A stretch of DNA of 64,000 nucleotides, from the NCBI RefSeq assembly GCF_001424045.1, contig NZ_LMQB01000024.1, positions 186,001-250,000 of the forward strand, read 5' to 3'. Source of the stretch: Rhizobium sp. Leaf371. Lineage in GTDB: Bacteria > Pseudomonadota > Alphaproteobacteria > Rhizobiales > Rhizobiaceae. The notes beneath the pieces were generated by a model. The model worked only from the letters and a program-made list of their open reading frames with translations. It ran no database searches and had not been told where the DNA came from. Position 1 is the stretch's first letter, and every line of letters starts with the position of its first letter. Below are positions 38,093 to 47,339 of this stretch, one piece after another. The position numbers and the translations under genes are program-made.

Positions 38093-38200
38093 CCAGCCAC
38101 CGTAAAGAGCGCGCTCAGCCCTGACAGGCTCGCAGGCGCGCTTTTTGATTGTTTAGACCCTGTGCGAATGTGCATTCGCCGCAACCTGCGGATCAGAAAG

Positions 38201-38326
38201 ATGAAGATCAAAAATTCGCTTAAGTCGCTGAAGGCCCGTCATCGCGAAAACCGTCTGGTTCGCCGCAAGGGTCGCGTCTACATCATCAACAAGCTGAACC
38301 CGCGTTTCAAGGCCCGCCAGGGCTGA
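38201..38326 (+). CDS. rpmJ: 50S ribosomal protein L36, type B (YkgO-like)
   Basis: A 41-residue basic protein that starts [17 protein letters not shown] and ends [11 protein letters not shown]. This is the L36 form without the zinc-binding Cys set, the usual form in alphaproteobacteria. The start is the ATG at 38201 (a longer upstream frame exists). It is too short to be found by many gene callers. Confidence 0.92.
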   Translation: MKIKNSLKSLKARHRENRLVRRKGRVYIINKLNPRFKARQG

Positions 38327-38412
38327 GGCACTCTGCCGAACCGGGACTGCTGTGACCGTCGTTTCGACCTCTGGTCGAGGGGCATGTCATAAAATTGATT
38401 TGATCTGAGGCC

Positions 38413-39102
38413 ATGGCGGGATACCTTCTCACCATGGCCTTTTTCATGTCCCGTCTCCTGATTCCCGCGACATCCAGCCTCGTCCCTTTCGTGGCAGCCC
38501 TTCTGGTCGTGTCCCCGACCGGCGCCGCGCAGGCCGCGGATACCGGGCCCTCTGCCGTGACAGTGCCGGCCGTCGATGCGCAGGCAGCAAAACCGGCCGT
38601 ACCCGAAAAGCTGCCGACACGGGCCGAGAAGCTCGACACGCTCTTTGCCGCGCTGAAGCGCGAGCGGGACGTCGAAAAGGCAAGCGGCATCGCCGACCAG
38701 ATCCGCATGGAATGGCAGGATTCCGGCAGCGCCACCGTCAATCTCCTGATGCAGTGGGCGGCAAAGGCCGTTGCCGAGAACAAGCAGCCGAGCGCGCTCG
38801 ACCTTTACGACCAGGTCATCGCGCTTGCGCCCGACTATGTCGAAGGCTGGAACCAGCGGGCCACGCTGCACTACCAGATGAGCAACTACCGCAAATCGAT
38901 GTCCGACATCAACCGCGTGCTGGCGCTGGAGCCGCGGCACTTCGGGGCGCTGGCCGGCATGGCGGCGATTCTCACCGCGTCCGGCAAGGACGAGCTGGCG
39001 CTGCGCGCCTGGGAGCAGTTCCTCGCCGTCTACCCGGCCGAGCGCAAGGCGCAGGAGCAGGTGGGCGAGCTGGAAGAGAAGCTGGCCGGCAACCGGACTT
39101 GA
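38413..39102 (+). CDS. TPR-containing exported protein
   Basis: A 229-residue protein with a hydrophobic N-terminus and signal-peptide-like AAQAAD site near residue 43. It has a coil region (residues 65-95) and two or three TPR units (ALDLYDQVIALAPDYVEGWN, RKSMSDINRVLALEPRHFGA and LRAWEQFLAVYPAERKAQ). An alternative start at 38434 would give a shorter, more normal signal peptide. TPR proteins are scaffolds; the partner is unknown. It stands alone. Confidence 0.8.
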   Translation: MAGYLLTMAFFMSRLLIPATSSLVPFVAALLVVSPTGAAQAADTGPSAVTVPAVDAQAAKPAVPEKLPTRAEKLDTLFAALKRERDVEKASGIADQIRMEWQDSGSATVNLLMQWAAKAVAENKQPSALDLYDQVIALAPDYVEGWNQRATLHYQMSNYRKSMSDINRVLALEPRHFGALAGMAAILTASGKDELALRAWEQFLAVYPAERKAQEQVGELEEKLAGNRT

Positions 39103-39244
39103 CGGTGCAAGCGCATCGGCCGTCGCGGTGAACCGCCCTGCATCCCCCTTCGTATGAACCGCTGAATCCAGATGCCGCCCGAAGCCTGACGACAGGTGTT
39201 GCCCTCGGCTGCGGGATTGCAGACGGTGCGACGACGACAGATCC

Positions 39245-40279
39245 ATGCCTTTCACTCCACGCTTCAGGACCATCATGCTTTCGACGCTTGCGACCTTCCT
39301 CATCCTGATCGCCGTGGGGGTCGGCGCAGGCACGTATCAGGCTTCGGCCTTCGAGCGCGACAATGGCAATCGCGGCGAGCTGATCGATGTCGGCGGCTAC
39401 AGGATGAACAGCGTGCACGTGCCCCGCCCGCCCGGTGCCGACCTGCCGCCCATCGTCTTCATCCACGGCGCCAGCGCCAATCTCAACGATCCCATGGCAG
39501 CCTTTCGCGAAAAGCTCGAGGGCCGGGCCGAGATGCTGTTCCTCGACCGCCCGGGCTTCGGCTATTCCGAGCGCGGCGGCCCGCGCAACGCCTATCCGGA
39601 TGGACAAGCGGATGCCGTGGCCGCGCTGATGAAGAAGCGCGGCATCGGCAAGGCGATCATCGTCGCGCATTCCTTCGGCGGGGCGATCGCCGCGACCTTC
39701 GCTCTGAACCACAGCGACATGGTGGCCGGCCTCATCTTCCTCTCGCCGGCCACCCATCCCTGGCCGGGCGGCATCGACTGGTACTATGACGTCGCCAAGA
39801 CGCCTCTGCTCGGCGATCTCTTCGCGACCCTCGTCGCGCCCACCGTCGGCCGCCTGCTGGTGGACAAGGCGACGCGCGGCGTCTTTGCGCCCAACCATCG
39901 GCCGGACGACTACATCGCCGAGAGCAAGACCTATCTGGCGCTACGCCCGGCGACCTTCCGCAACAATGCCATCGATATCGCCAACCTCCTGGACTACGTC
40001 AAAACGGTCGCGCCGCGCTATGTCGAGATCAAGGCGCCGACCGTCATCATCACCGGTGACAGGGACAAGGTCGTGCTTCCGGACATCCATTCGCGCCAGC
40101 TGCACGAGGCGATCAGGGGCTCCAGGCTGGTCACCATTCACAATCTCGGCCACAAGCCCGACTATATCGTCACCGACGTCGCCATCGCGGCCATCGAGAC
40201 CGTTGCGGGCGAAAAGCCCGATCTGGAGGGTCTTGCCCGTGCGGCCGAAAAGCGCATCGCCGGCGACGACGCGGACTGA
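39245..40279 (+). CDS. Alpha/beta hydrolase with an N-terminal membrane anchor
   Basis: A 344-residue hydrolase: hydrophobic helix at residues 12-32, oxyanion strand IVFIHGASAN, FLDRPGFGYSER, nucleophile elbow VAHSFGGA (Ser near 142), acid in GDRDKVVLPD and catalytic His in NLGHKPDY. It is an anchored esterase or lipase-like enzyme of unknown substrate. It is plus strand and convergent with pyk; the hairpin between them lies nearer pyk. Confidence 0.87.
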   Translation: MPFTPRFRTIMLSTLATFLILIAVGVGAGTYQASAFERDNGNRGELIDVGGYRMNSVHVPRPPGADLPPIVFIHGASANLNDPMAAFREKLEGRAEMLFLDRPGFGYSERGGPRNAYPDGQADAVAALMKKRGIGKAIIVAHSFGGAIAATFALNHSDMVAGLIFLSPATHPWPGGIDWYYDVAKTPLLGDLFATLVAPTVGRLLVDKATRGVFAPNHRPDDYIAESKTYLALRPATFRNNAIDIANLLDYVKTVAPRYVEIKAPTVIITGDRDKVVLPDIHSRQLHEAIRGSRLVTIHNLGHKPDYIVTDVAIAAIETVAGEKPDLEGLARAAEKRIAGDDAD

Positions 40280-40312
40280 GCGACAGGCCCGAGACACAAA
40301 AGCCCATAACGC

Positions 40313-40347
40313 GAAAACGCCGCGCCCTTGTCACAAGGCGCGGCGTT
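40313..40347 (-). terminator. Rho-independent terminator of pyk
   Basis: AACGCCGCGCC and GGCGCGGCGTT arms around a TTGTCACAA-type loop are followed (minus strand) by a TTTTCG run. It lies 28 bases after the pyk stop and could serve the convergent hydrolase gene too. Confidence 0.8.
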
Positions 40348-40375
40348 GGCTGTTCGGTTCGCTTTGTCGGCGGGA

Positions 40376-41815
40376 TCAGATGCCGCCGGCGCCGTCTTCG
40401 CTGATATAGGCGATGCGCAGCATGTTGGTGGCGCCGGGCGTGCCGAGCGGTACGCCGGCCGAGATGATGATGCGATCGCCCGGGGAGGCAAGGCCTTCGG
40501 AGGCGACGATGCGGCAGGCGCGGTTGACCATGTCGTCAAGGTCCGTCGCGTCATGGGTGACGACGCAATGCATGCCCCAGACGACCGAAAGCCGGCGCGC
40601 GGTCTGGATGACCGGCGAAAGCGCCAAGATCGGCACCTGCGGACGCTCGCGCGCCGTGCGCAGGCCGGTATTGCCCGAGGACGTGTAGCAGACGATGGCC
40701 GACAGTTTCAGCGTTTCGGCGATCTGGTGCGCGGCAAGCGAGATCGCATCCGCACCGGTTGCTTCCGGCGGCGTGCGCTGGGCGTAGATGATGCCGGAGT
40801 AATGCGGGTCCGTCTCGACCTTGCTGGCGATCGACGACATGGTGGCGACGGCCTCGACCGGGTAATCGCCGGAGGCGGATTCGGCCGAGAGCATGACGGT
40901 GTCGGCACCTTCGAAGACCGCGGTGGCGACGTCGGAGACTTCGGCGCGGGTCGGAACCGGTGCCGAGATCATCGATTCCAGCATCTGCGTGGCGACGACG
41001 ACCGGCTTGCCGGCGCGGCGGCAGGCGCGAATGAGCTGCTTCTGCAGGCCGGGCACGGCCTCGAGCGGCATCTCGACCCCGAGGTCGCCACGGGCGACCA
41101 TCAGCGCATCCGAGAGCTCGATGATCTCGTCGATCCGCTCGATCGCCTGCGGCTTCTCGATCTTCGACATCAGGCCGACGCGGCCGCCGGAGATCTTGCG
41201 AACCTCGATCAGATCCTCGGGACGCTGGACGAAGGAGAGCGCCACCCAGTCGACTTCGTTCGTTGCGAGCACGGCATCGAGGTCGGCGCGGTCCTTGTCG
41301 GTGAGAACGCCGACGGCAAGCAGCGTATCGGGCAGGCTCACGCCCTTGCGGTCGGAAATTTTGGTGCCGGACACGACCGTACAGACGATGCTCTTGCCAT
41401 CGGCGCTTTCGGCCCGCAGATGCAGCTTGCCGTCATCGATCAGCAACCGGTCGCCAGCCTTGACGGATTCGAGGATCTCCGGGTGCGGCAGGAAAACACG
41501 GGTCTTGTCGCCCAGCGTCTCGTTGTTGTCGAGCGTGAAGGACTGGCCGGGAACGAGGTCGACCTTGCCGTCGACGAACTTGCCGACGCGCAGCTTCGGG
41601 CCCTGAAGGTCGGCGAGGATGCCGATCGGGCGGCCGCAGCGCTCTTCCACGGACCGGATGCGCTGGATCAGCGTGCGCATCATGTCGTGGCTGGCATGGC
41701 TCATATTGATGCGGAAAAGATCCGCACCCGCCTCGTGCAGCTTCTGGATCATCGACTCCTCGTTCGACGCGGGTCCCAGCGTCGCGAGGATCTTGGCTTT
41801 TCTATTCCGTCTCAT
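40376..41815 (-). CDS. pyk: Pyruvate kinase
   Basis: A 479-residue enzyme that transfers phosphate from phosphoenolpyruvate to ADP, the last step of glycolysis. It shows KILATLGPASN at the N-terminus, the RINMSHASH site, KIEKPQAIERID, MVARGDLGVEMPLE and PVVVATQMLESMI. The ATG at 41813-41815 is used; the TTG just before it is in frame. Its start overlaps the stop of the DUF1036 gene by one base, so the two are coupled. Confidence 0.96.
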   Translation of the reverse strand: MRRNRKAKILATLGPASNEESMIQKLHEAGADLFRINMSHASHDMMRTLIQRIRSVEERCGRPIGILADLQGPKLRVGKFVDGKVDLVPGQSFTLDNNETLGDKTRVFLPHPEILESVKAGDRLLIDDGKLHLRAESADGKSIVCTVVSGTKISDRKGVSLPDTLLAVGVLTDKDRADLDAVLATNEVDWVALSFVQRPEDLIEVRKISGGRVGLMSKIEKPQAIERIDEIIELSDALMVARGDLGVEMPLEAVPGLQKQLIRACRRAGKPVVVATQMLESMISAPVPTRAEVSDVATAVFEGADTVMLSAESASGDYPVEAVATMSSIASKVETDPHYSGIIYAQRTPPEATGADAISLAAHQIAETLKLSAIVCYTSSGNTGLRTARERPQVPILALSPVIQTARRLSVVWGMHCVVTHDATDLDDMVNRACRIVASEGLASPGDRIIISAGVPLGTPGATNMLRIAYISEDGAGGI

Positions 41816-42258
41816 CAATTCTGGCCTTCTTGAGTCCCGGGCGTGTCGGAGAGCTGAACCATCCAGCTGCCTTGACGTCCCGTGTCATATTCCTTGAAGC
41901 CCATGCGCTGAAAACCGCGCGCGAAACAATCCTGCACGCCGACGATCTTGAACTCGTTCTCGGCGACGCACATGTTGACATTGCCCGTCCAGCGACCCCC
42001 GCGCGCCGCATCCTCGGCGTAGAGATAATAATAGCGGGACTGCAATTCGCCCTCGATCAGCGTCGCGCAGGTGGTGGCAGGTACCTGCCACCAACCCTCG
42101 GTGATCCAGCCTTCCTTGGCGCGGTAGCCAATGGCGACCCCAACCAGGTTCTGCGTACCGTTGCAGACGCGAAATTCGGCGCGGGCCTCCGTTGCCAGGA
42201 GAGGCGAGGCGAGCGCGAGCGCGAAGACAGTCAATCCACCGAGAGACAAGCGACGCAT
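41815..42258 (-). CDS. DUF1036 family exported protein
   Basis: A 147-residue protein with a signal peptide (about residues 1-26, ending TEARAEF) and a small domain with conserved FRVCNGT, VGVAIGYR, WITEGWWQVPATTC and RYYYLYAEDA. These are traits of the DUF1036 family of periplasmic proteins. Its Cys residues may form disulphides. It is followed without gap by pyk, an arrangement retained in rhizobia; the functional link is unknown. Start at the ATG 42256-42258. Confidence 0.85.
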   Translation of the reverse strand: MRRLSLGGLTVFALALASPLLATEARAEFRVCNGTQNLVGVAIGYRAKEGWITEGWWQVPATTCATLIEGELQSRYYYLYAEDAARGGRWTGNVNMCVAENEFKIVGVQDCFARGFQRMGFKEYDTGRQGSWMVQLSDTPGTQEGQN

Positions 42259-42482
42259 GTTCGACGAGGAGAGAAGATGTCGAGACACGGTTTCCAATGG
42301 TGCTCCATTGCATTTTGTCGAGGCACTTTCTTGCGACGGTGCGGGGCGAAAGTCAACGGACGTGTAAGCGCTCATTTCCGGCTTTTTCCGGGCGGACGCG
42401 ACGGGGGACCGACGCCGCCGCCTTGCGATCGCCTTTTCCACATGTCATCCAAATTCTAAAGGCATGCAAAGAGGTTGAACCC

Positions 42483-43277
42483 ATGGCCGACGAGGCGCCG
42501 TTCGAGATCATCAGAGGCGAGATGCGCAGCGGGCTCGTGCTGCTCGGCGACCACGCGACCAACCGGCTGCCACCCTGCTACGGCATGCTCGGCCTGCCCG
42601 AAAGTGCCTTCCAACGGCACATCGCCTATGACATCGGCGTGGAGCCGCTGATCCGGCAACTGGCCGCGCGGCTCGACGTGCCCGCGGTGATGAGCCGCTT
42701 CTCGCGCTTGCTGATCGATCCCAACCGGGGCGAGGACGACCCGACCCTGATCATGAAGATTTCCGACGGCGCGATCATCCCGGGCAATCATCCCTTGTCT
42801 CCGGAGGAAGCCGAAGCGCGGCTGGACGGGTTCCACCGCCCCTACCACCGGGCCGTGGCCGACACCCTTGCCGAGGTCGCGGCAGCCGGCGGACGAACGC
42901 CGCTGATCCTGTCGCTGCATTCGTTCACGCCGGCCTGGAAGGGCGTGCCCCGGCCCTGGCACGTCACCGTGCTCTGGGACACGGACGCGCGCGCGGTGCT
43001 GCCGCTGCTCGCGGCGTTGCGCGAACCCGGCGATGTCGTGGTTGGCGACAACGAGCCCTATGACGGGGCGCTGCGGGGCGACACGCTCTACCGGCATTGC
43101 ATGGAGACCGGCATGCCGCATGCGCTGATCGAGGTGCGCCAGGACCAGATCGCGACAGCGGAAGGCGTTGCCGCCTGGGTCGACCGGCTGGCGCCGATCT
43201 TCGAGCGGCTGAACGCCCGGCACGACCTGCACCTGAGCGAACGACACCCCTCCCGCACGGGACCCTACGCCACGTGA
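42483..43277 (+). CDS. N-formylglutamate amidohydrolase family protein
   Basis: A 264-residue hydrolase of the FGase family. Zinc and substrate motifs: LLGDHATNRLPP, HIAYDIGVEPL, SRFSRLLIDPNRGEDDP, and ILSLHSFTP (His). The family's named role is the last step of histidine degradation by the formylglutamate route, but stand-alone members with no hut genes nearby are common and their substrate is uncertain. The start follows a weak AGAGG site; an upstream in-frame ATG belongs to a shadow. Confidence 0.88.
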   Translation: MADEAPFEIIRGEMRSGLVLLGDHATNRLPPCYGMLGLPESAFQRHIAYDIGVEPLIRQLAARLDVPAVMSRFSRLLIDPNRGEDDPTLIMKISDGAIIPGNHPLSPEEAEARLDGFHRPYHRAVADTLAEVAAAGGRTPLILSLHSFTPAWKGVPRPWHVTVLWDTDARAVLPLLAALREPGDVVVGDNEPYDGALRGDTLYRHCMETGMPHALIEVRQDQIATAEGVAAWVDRLAPIFERLNARHDLHLSERHPSRTGPYAT

Positions 43278-43345
43278 CACCCTGGGGCCCGCGCGCCCTG
43301 CCCTCTTCGCCGCCTGCCCGCACTGCCGACCGAAAGGACATCCCC

Positions 43346-43684
43346 ATGCCAGACACGACCGCCACCCCCGCTTCCGCCATGCCGGACCTGACGCCGGACC
43401 AGCGCACAGCCTTCGAGGCCGCCGCCTTCCGGCGCCTGCTGGCCCATCTCGACACGCGCAGCGACGTGCAGAACATCGACCTGATGACTCTTGCGGGTTT
43501 CTGCCGGAACTGCCTGTCGAACTGGTACCGCGACGCGGCCGAGGCCAGCGGCCAGCCCTTGACCAAGGAGCAATCCCGCGAGATCGTCTATGGCATGCCC
43601 TACGACGAATGGCGCGAGAAGCACCAGCGCGAGGCGAATGCCGATCAGCAGGCGGCCTTCGAGGTCGCCCGCCCGAAGGAATGA
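43346..43684 (+). CDS. DUF1244 family protein
   Basis: A 112-residue protein that contains DVQNIDLMTLAGFCRNCLSN followed by WYRDAAEASG and IVYGMPYDEWREKHQ, the highly conserved core of DUF1244. It contains a Cys pair (CRNC) but no known function. The ATG at 43346 follows a GAAAGGA site. It lies between the FGase gene and the broken GapR-like gene, a neighbourhood seen in rhizobia. Confidence 0.88.
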   Translation: MPDTTATPASAMPDLTPDQRTAFEAAAFRRLLAHLDTRSDVQNIDLMTLAGFCRNCLSNWYRDAAEASGQPLTKEQSREIVYGMPYDEWREKHQREANADQQAAFEVARPKE

Positions 43685-43902
43685 GATCGGCAACAAGGGT
43701 GCACACGCCCTTCCGCGTGCCGCATTCTTTGCGCAAAACAACTTGACCTCGACGCCGCTTCACGGCAGGTGACGGCCCAGCCGGGCATGAGGCCCAGAAG
43801 ACCCGAACGCCTCCGAAATTTCCGCATCCCGTCATTGCCTTTTCCGGCCGGACGGCACGATGCATGGTCAATCAAACAGCCTGAACGAAAAGGACAACAG
43901 GA

Positions 43903-44034
43903 ATGGACGAGAGAACAATCCCGGAAACGGGCGTGGAAAACGTCGCCGCTGCCGAGCTTCGCCAGTTCATCGAGCGTATCGAGCGCCTGGAAGAGGAAAA
44001 GGCTGCGATTGCCTCTGATTTGCACACATTCTGA
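43903..44034 (+). pseudogene. Truncated GapR-like (DUF2312) gene
   Basis: The frame starts [20 protein letters not shown] and continues through the family helix [20 protein letters not shown]. It leaves the family after residue 39 and stops four codons later (LHTF, TGA 44032-44034). Full DUF2312/GapR proteins are ~85-90 residues and continue DIKDVYAEAKG. The first 39 codons have the high GC of the chromosome, while sequence after about 44018 is lower GC. This looks like a gene cut by insertion; the missing 3' part is not in the window. Confidence 0.75.
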
Positions 44035-44247
44035 CGTTGCCTACCCGACTGATTTAGCCATGAAATTAATCGCTTAACGCCATCTGACGATGCGGTAGCC
44101 TATCGATAGCAAATGAGCTGCGCTTATTTTAGATAACAATCAATAAGACACGGCGTGGCTCTGGCTGTTGTGCAGTCAATCAACCTCAACATCGCGTAGT
44201 ATGCCACCCTATGCTGCGTGCTGACCCAAGAATGAAAGGCCGAATGA

Positions 44248-44508
44248 ATGACAGACGAAATTCAAACAGATTCCACTAACGTCGCGGCAGCAGAGCTTCG
44301 CCAGTTCATAGAGCGCATCGAGCGCCTAGAGGAAGAGAAACAGGCAATACAGGATGACATAAAAGACGTTTTTGGAGAATCAAAGGGCCGCGGCTACGAT
44401 GTGAAGGCTATTAAGACGATCATCCGGCTTAGGAAAAAAGATGCGAATGAGCGCATTGAAGAAGAGACCATCCTACAAACTTACATGGCTGCCCTTGGAA
44501 TGGAGTAA
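44248..44508 (+). CDS. GapR-like (DUF2312) nucleoid protein, intact copy
   Basis: An 86-residue protein with the whole DUF2312 pattern: [20 protein letters not shown], then [32 protein letters not shown] and YMAALGME. GapR of Caulobacter is a tetramer that clamps overtwisted DNA ahead of forks and genes. This copy shares the first helix with the truncated copy upstream but is divergent at the DNA level and has AT-richer codons, so it came with the inserted DNA and is not a recent duplicate. A TAGTAT -10-like element is near 44196. Confidence 0.85.
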   Translation: MTDEIQTDSTNVAAAELRQFIERIERLEEEKQAIQDDIKDVFGESKGRGYDVKAIKTIIRLRKKDANERIEEETILQTYMAALGME

Positions 44509-44530
44509 TATCGCCGTTTATGAACAGCAG

Positions 44531-44552
44531 AGGCCCCAAATGGGGCCTTTTT
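44531..44552 (+). terminator. Bidirectional terminator between GapR-like and recombinase genes
   Basis: AGGCCCCA-AA-TGGGGCCT (44531-44548) is followed by Ts on the plus strand; on the minus strand the opposite flank is less T-rich. It separates the convergent GapR-like gene and the accessory gene, whose stop codon overlaps it. Confidence 0.8.
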
Positions 44553-45063
44553 AAATATTTGGAAGCTTTAATGCCATGCTTAACTTGAGGACTAGGTCGA
44601 GAATTTCCTCTTGTGCATTTATCAGTAGCTGCTTTTGGATCCTATTTTCCTCTCTCAACCTTTGCAGTTCGGCTCCCTCCGAAGAGACCTGGACCTTACG
44701 AATACTCTTAGTCCTAGATTCTTGAGGTCTACTTTTGCCTTTCGCTGCCTGCCCTCTAAGCCGTTGTCCAGCCACCCGCTCAAGGACCAACAGCCTGTCT
44801 CGGACCTTCTCGAAAAGATCGCTATTCGTTACTCGAAACGTCCCGGTACCAACGCGGATACGCTTGGCGAAGCCTTCGTGTGAAAACTGCAAACCGCGAG
44901 TGAGCGCCGCATCAATCTCGGCTTTCGTATTTAGCTGGTAAAGTTCATCCAGTGCGAGTTGGATACGGCGCCGAGGATCATCGATATCTTCGAACGCCGC
45001 TAGGTTTTCGTTGTCGCTAGAGCCGTGTCCCTCAACCTTACGCTTCAACCTAAATTTCTGCAT
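44551..45063 (-). CDS. Small accessory protein of the recombinase module (TnpC-like)
   Basis: A 170-residue protein, last gene of the four-gene module. The N-terminal half includes RIQLALDELYQLNTKAEIDA, a TFRVTNSDLFEKVRDRLLV middle, and the end is a coiled coil (LQRLREENRIQKQLLINAQE). This is the pattern of TnpC-type proteins that accompany Tn554-class recombinase pairs or trios and are thought to help target choice. Its ATG lies two bases beyond the upstream recombinase stop, so it is cotranslated. Confidence 0.7.
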   Translation of the reverse strand: MQKFRLKRKVEGHGSSDNENLAAFEDIDDPRRRIQLALDELYQLNTKAEIDAALTRGLQFSHEGFAKRIRVGTGTFRVTNSDLFEKVRDRLLVLERVAGQRLRGQAAKGKSRPQESRTKSIRKVQVSSEGAELQRLREENRIQKQLLINAQEEILDLVLKLSMALKLPNI

Positions 45064-45065
45064 AC

Positions 45066-47339
45066 CTAAAATACCTTACTCAAAGCACGGCCGGCCATTT
45101 CAACGAAACGGTTTGCCACAGCGCGCAGAGCGCGAGATGCGCGAGGGTTTGCGGCGATGCGTGCGTGGCGCTCTGCACCGGCTTCGTAGAAGGGATCAAA
45201 AACGTGATCCCGTAAGAGATTTTGGCATCCATCGCAGTTGATGCAGGATCTCTCCGCATCAATTCTATCTGTGCCAGCTTTGCGCAACTCGAATTCTAAG
45301 CATTTTGCATATAAGGCGGCAGAGTGATGCCACGCGCAGTAGCCCCAAGCCATTGGAAACAATTCCACTCCTTGGTCCTCCACAAAGTCTGCCAGCTCCC
45401 TTGACATCTCCTCCAACGGTAGCGCGCGCACCCGAAGCTTGTCGAGAAAAGGAAGGATGCTTCCAGGCAGATTAGAAAGCTCGCCCGCTCCGTCCAGTAG
45501 TTTACGGTACAGAACCTTTGCCGACAGTTTTGCCTGAGCTTGCGACAGTCGCGGCACATCGTCTCTTCGGAGGCCATAACGGACAGTGGTCGTAATCCAT
45601 GCATGGTTCAGGAACCGGCGCAACGACTCGTACTTACCAGCATATTCGTAGTAATTAACCCACATCGTGGCGAAGAATCTTCGCATCTCGTTGGGCACCA
45701 CGGCTCGATGCCCTTCACCTTCTATGGAACTTGCCCCTGTGCGCCTGCCGAACAATTTAAGTCGCTGTCGAACGGTACTGTCTTCGAGATTCGACGCGCC
45801 GTGCCTGTGTTCCACGAAGAAAAGGTCTTTGGTATTATGCTTCTTTCGAGCCTCAGCACTTAGCTCCGTCAGCACTTGCACTGCGCGTACGACAATGTCA
45901 GGACATGGCCGCTCGACGAGTGAGCCCCCTTCCGTATTGGCAGCCTTGGAGGTGCGATACCTAATGTAAGGGCCGTCGATACGCTCGACAATGCAGTCGA
46001 CCTTGATCGTCAAGCCTTCTTCTAGCCGAACTGCTATATATGCAAGGATGAGGAGGTAGCAGGACGTCCAAAGGTCGGTCACTGCCTCCTCAACGCTACT
46101 GCCAGAAACGCCACTCGACCCAAGCGCCGTTAGTGGCCACGGTGCAAACTCTCCATCTTCTCCAGAGAACGGTAGGCCGACGCACGCAGCGGTGTTCCGC
46201 TGTTTCGGGGTACGCGCGTCGAGCTTGTTAAATTTGTCGATCTCAGCAACAAGATAAGCTTGGGCTGAGGAGAATGCTGCGGCACTTGGAACATTTAGCC
46301 AACGTTCTACTGAGGATATCATGCCTGAATACCTCTCTTTATAGAGCGTTTGAACTTCGATGCCGCAAATGGACCCAAGCTTCCTTTTGTTTACGGTATT
46401 TCCAGAAAATATTCTTCTTCGATCCGATCTGAGTAAAGCATCCAGCAGTGTTCGAGCAACATATGCAATTATCTCACCTGGACGCGCTCGCTTGCTGTCC
46501 GGCACTTTTTGCTGTGCCTCCAGCCCTCGCCTCTTCAACTGCATTATGTCTTCCGAATAGAGCTGAACGTACTCCACTGCCGCAGCTACATGCGCGAAGA
46601 CGACCTCCTCTGGGACATCGTCTGTCTGACCAGTGTCTTTCCCTTTTCGTGCCATAGCTCTCCGGTCGTCTGCAGAAAGAAGGCAAGCAAACCTGAAGCC
46701 GTCGTTCAACAAGAAGCGCCCATCTTCGAGGGGGCGAGCGAAAAGCGTATGAAGATCATCGAGAACGTTGAAGGTAGTCTGTAGCCGTCCCCGCGTTACG
46801 GTGTTTTGAGTAAAACCTGTCCTACCTTCGTTGAACTCGGCCAAAAGGCCTTCGTAGTGCCGGCTGTTAAATTCTTCTAAGGATGAAAGTCCCAACCTTA
46901 TAGCGTAATCGCATATAGCCAGTACGGTGTATGTTTTTTGAAAAACAGTCGAGAGGGCAATCTTTCTGCCGTTCGGGTGCAGCTCGTTCCTAAGTACTGT
47001 TTGATATCTCCGGGCGAGCTCCCAATATTTCCGGTTGTCGTTGTGACGAATCGACTTGCCGTTCGCCATCACACGACGCCAGCGAAAGATCATCGGCCGC
47101 CCAGATCTCAACAAGCTGTATTTCCACTCGATATCATCCCATCCCCCCAAGAGACCTGCGGGTCGCTCCATAGGCACCAGCAGCCTTGCATTAGGGTCGC
47201 CCTCGATGCTGCCGATAACGGTGCGCGGAGCGGAAAGCCTTTCAGACAATTGGCGGCTCCAGATATTCAATTCCCATTTCCGCAGCCACTTTCCGGCCAC
47301 GTTGGCGCACGTGTGGAAGCATGGCTTCGATAGCGGCAT
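45066..47339 (-). CDS. Tyrosine recombinase, third of three (TnpB/C-class, large)
   Basis: A 757-residue open frame. The C-terminal catalytic region has an AVRLEEGLTIKVD segment near the first Arg, PNEMRRFFATMW in place of HxxR, and NHAWITTTVRYGL carrying the nucleophilic Tyr. Beyond it is a Cys/His-rich tail (WGYCAWHHSAALYAKC, ERSCINCDGCQNLLRDH), likely a zinc site. The frame overlaps the previous recombinase by 98 bases with no clear ribosome site at the first ATG, so the true start may be internal, near 47250 or at the ATG 47171. GC is ~50%, well below the flanks. Confidence 0.75.
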   Translation of the reverse strand: MPLSKPCFHTCANVAGKWLRKWELNIWSRQLSERLSAPRTVIGSIEGDPNARLLVPMERPAGLLGGWDDIEWKYSLLRSGRPMIFRWRRVMANGKSIRHNDNRKYWELARRYQTVLRNELHPNGRKIALSTVFQKTYTVLAICDYAIRLGLSSLEEFNSRHYEGLLAEFNEGRTGFTQNTVTRGRLQTTFNVLDDLHTLFARPLEDGRFLLNDGFRFACLLSADDRRAMARKGKDTGQTDDVPEEVVFAHVAAAVEYVQLYSEDIMQLKRRGLEAQQKVPDSKRARPGEIIAYVARTLLDALLRSDRRRIFSGNTVNKRKLGSICGIEVQTLYKERYSGMISSVERWLNVPSAAAFSSAQAYLVAEIDKFNKLDARTPKQRNTAACVGLPFSGEDGEFAPWPLTALGSSGVSGSSVEEAVTDLWTSCYLLILAYIAVRLEEGLTIKVDCIVERIDGPYIRYRTSKAANTEGGSLVERPCPDIVVRAVQVLTELSAEARKKHNTKDLFFVEHRHGASNLEDSTVRQRLKLFGRRTGASSIEGEGHRAVVPNEMRRFFATMWVNYYEYAGKYESLRRFLNHAWITTTVRYGLRRDDVPRLSQAQAKLSAKVLYRKLLDGAGELSNLPGSILPFLDKLRVRALPLEEMSRELADFVEDQGVELFPMAWGYCAWHHSAALYAKCLEFELRKAGTDRIDAERSCINCDGCQNLLRDHVFDPFYEAGAERHARIAANPRASRALRAVANRFVEMAGRALSKVF

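Noticed and set aside
43903-44508. Simple tandem duplication of the DUF2312 gene
   Set aside because: The two copies differ at many synonymous sites and in base composition, so they are not a recent duplicate pair.
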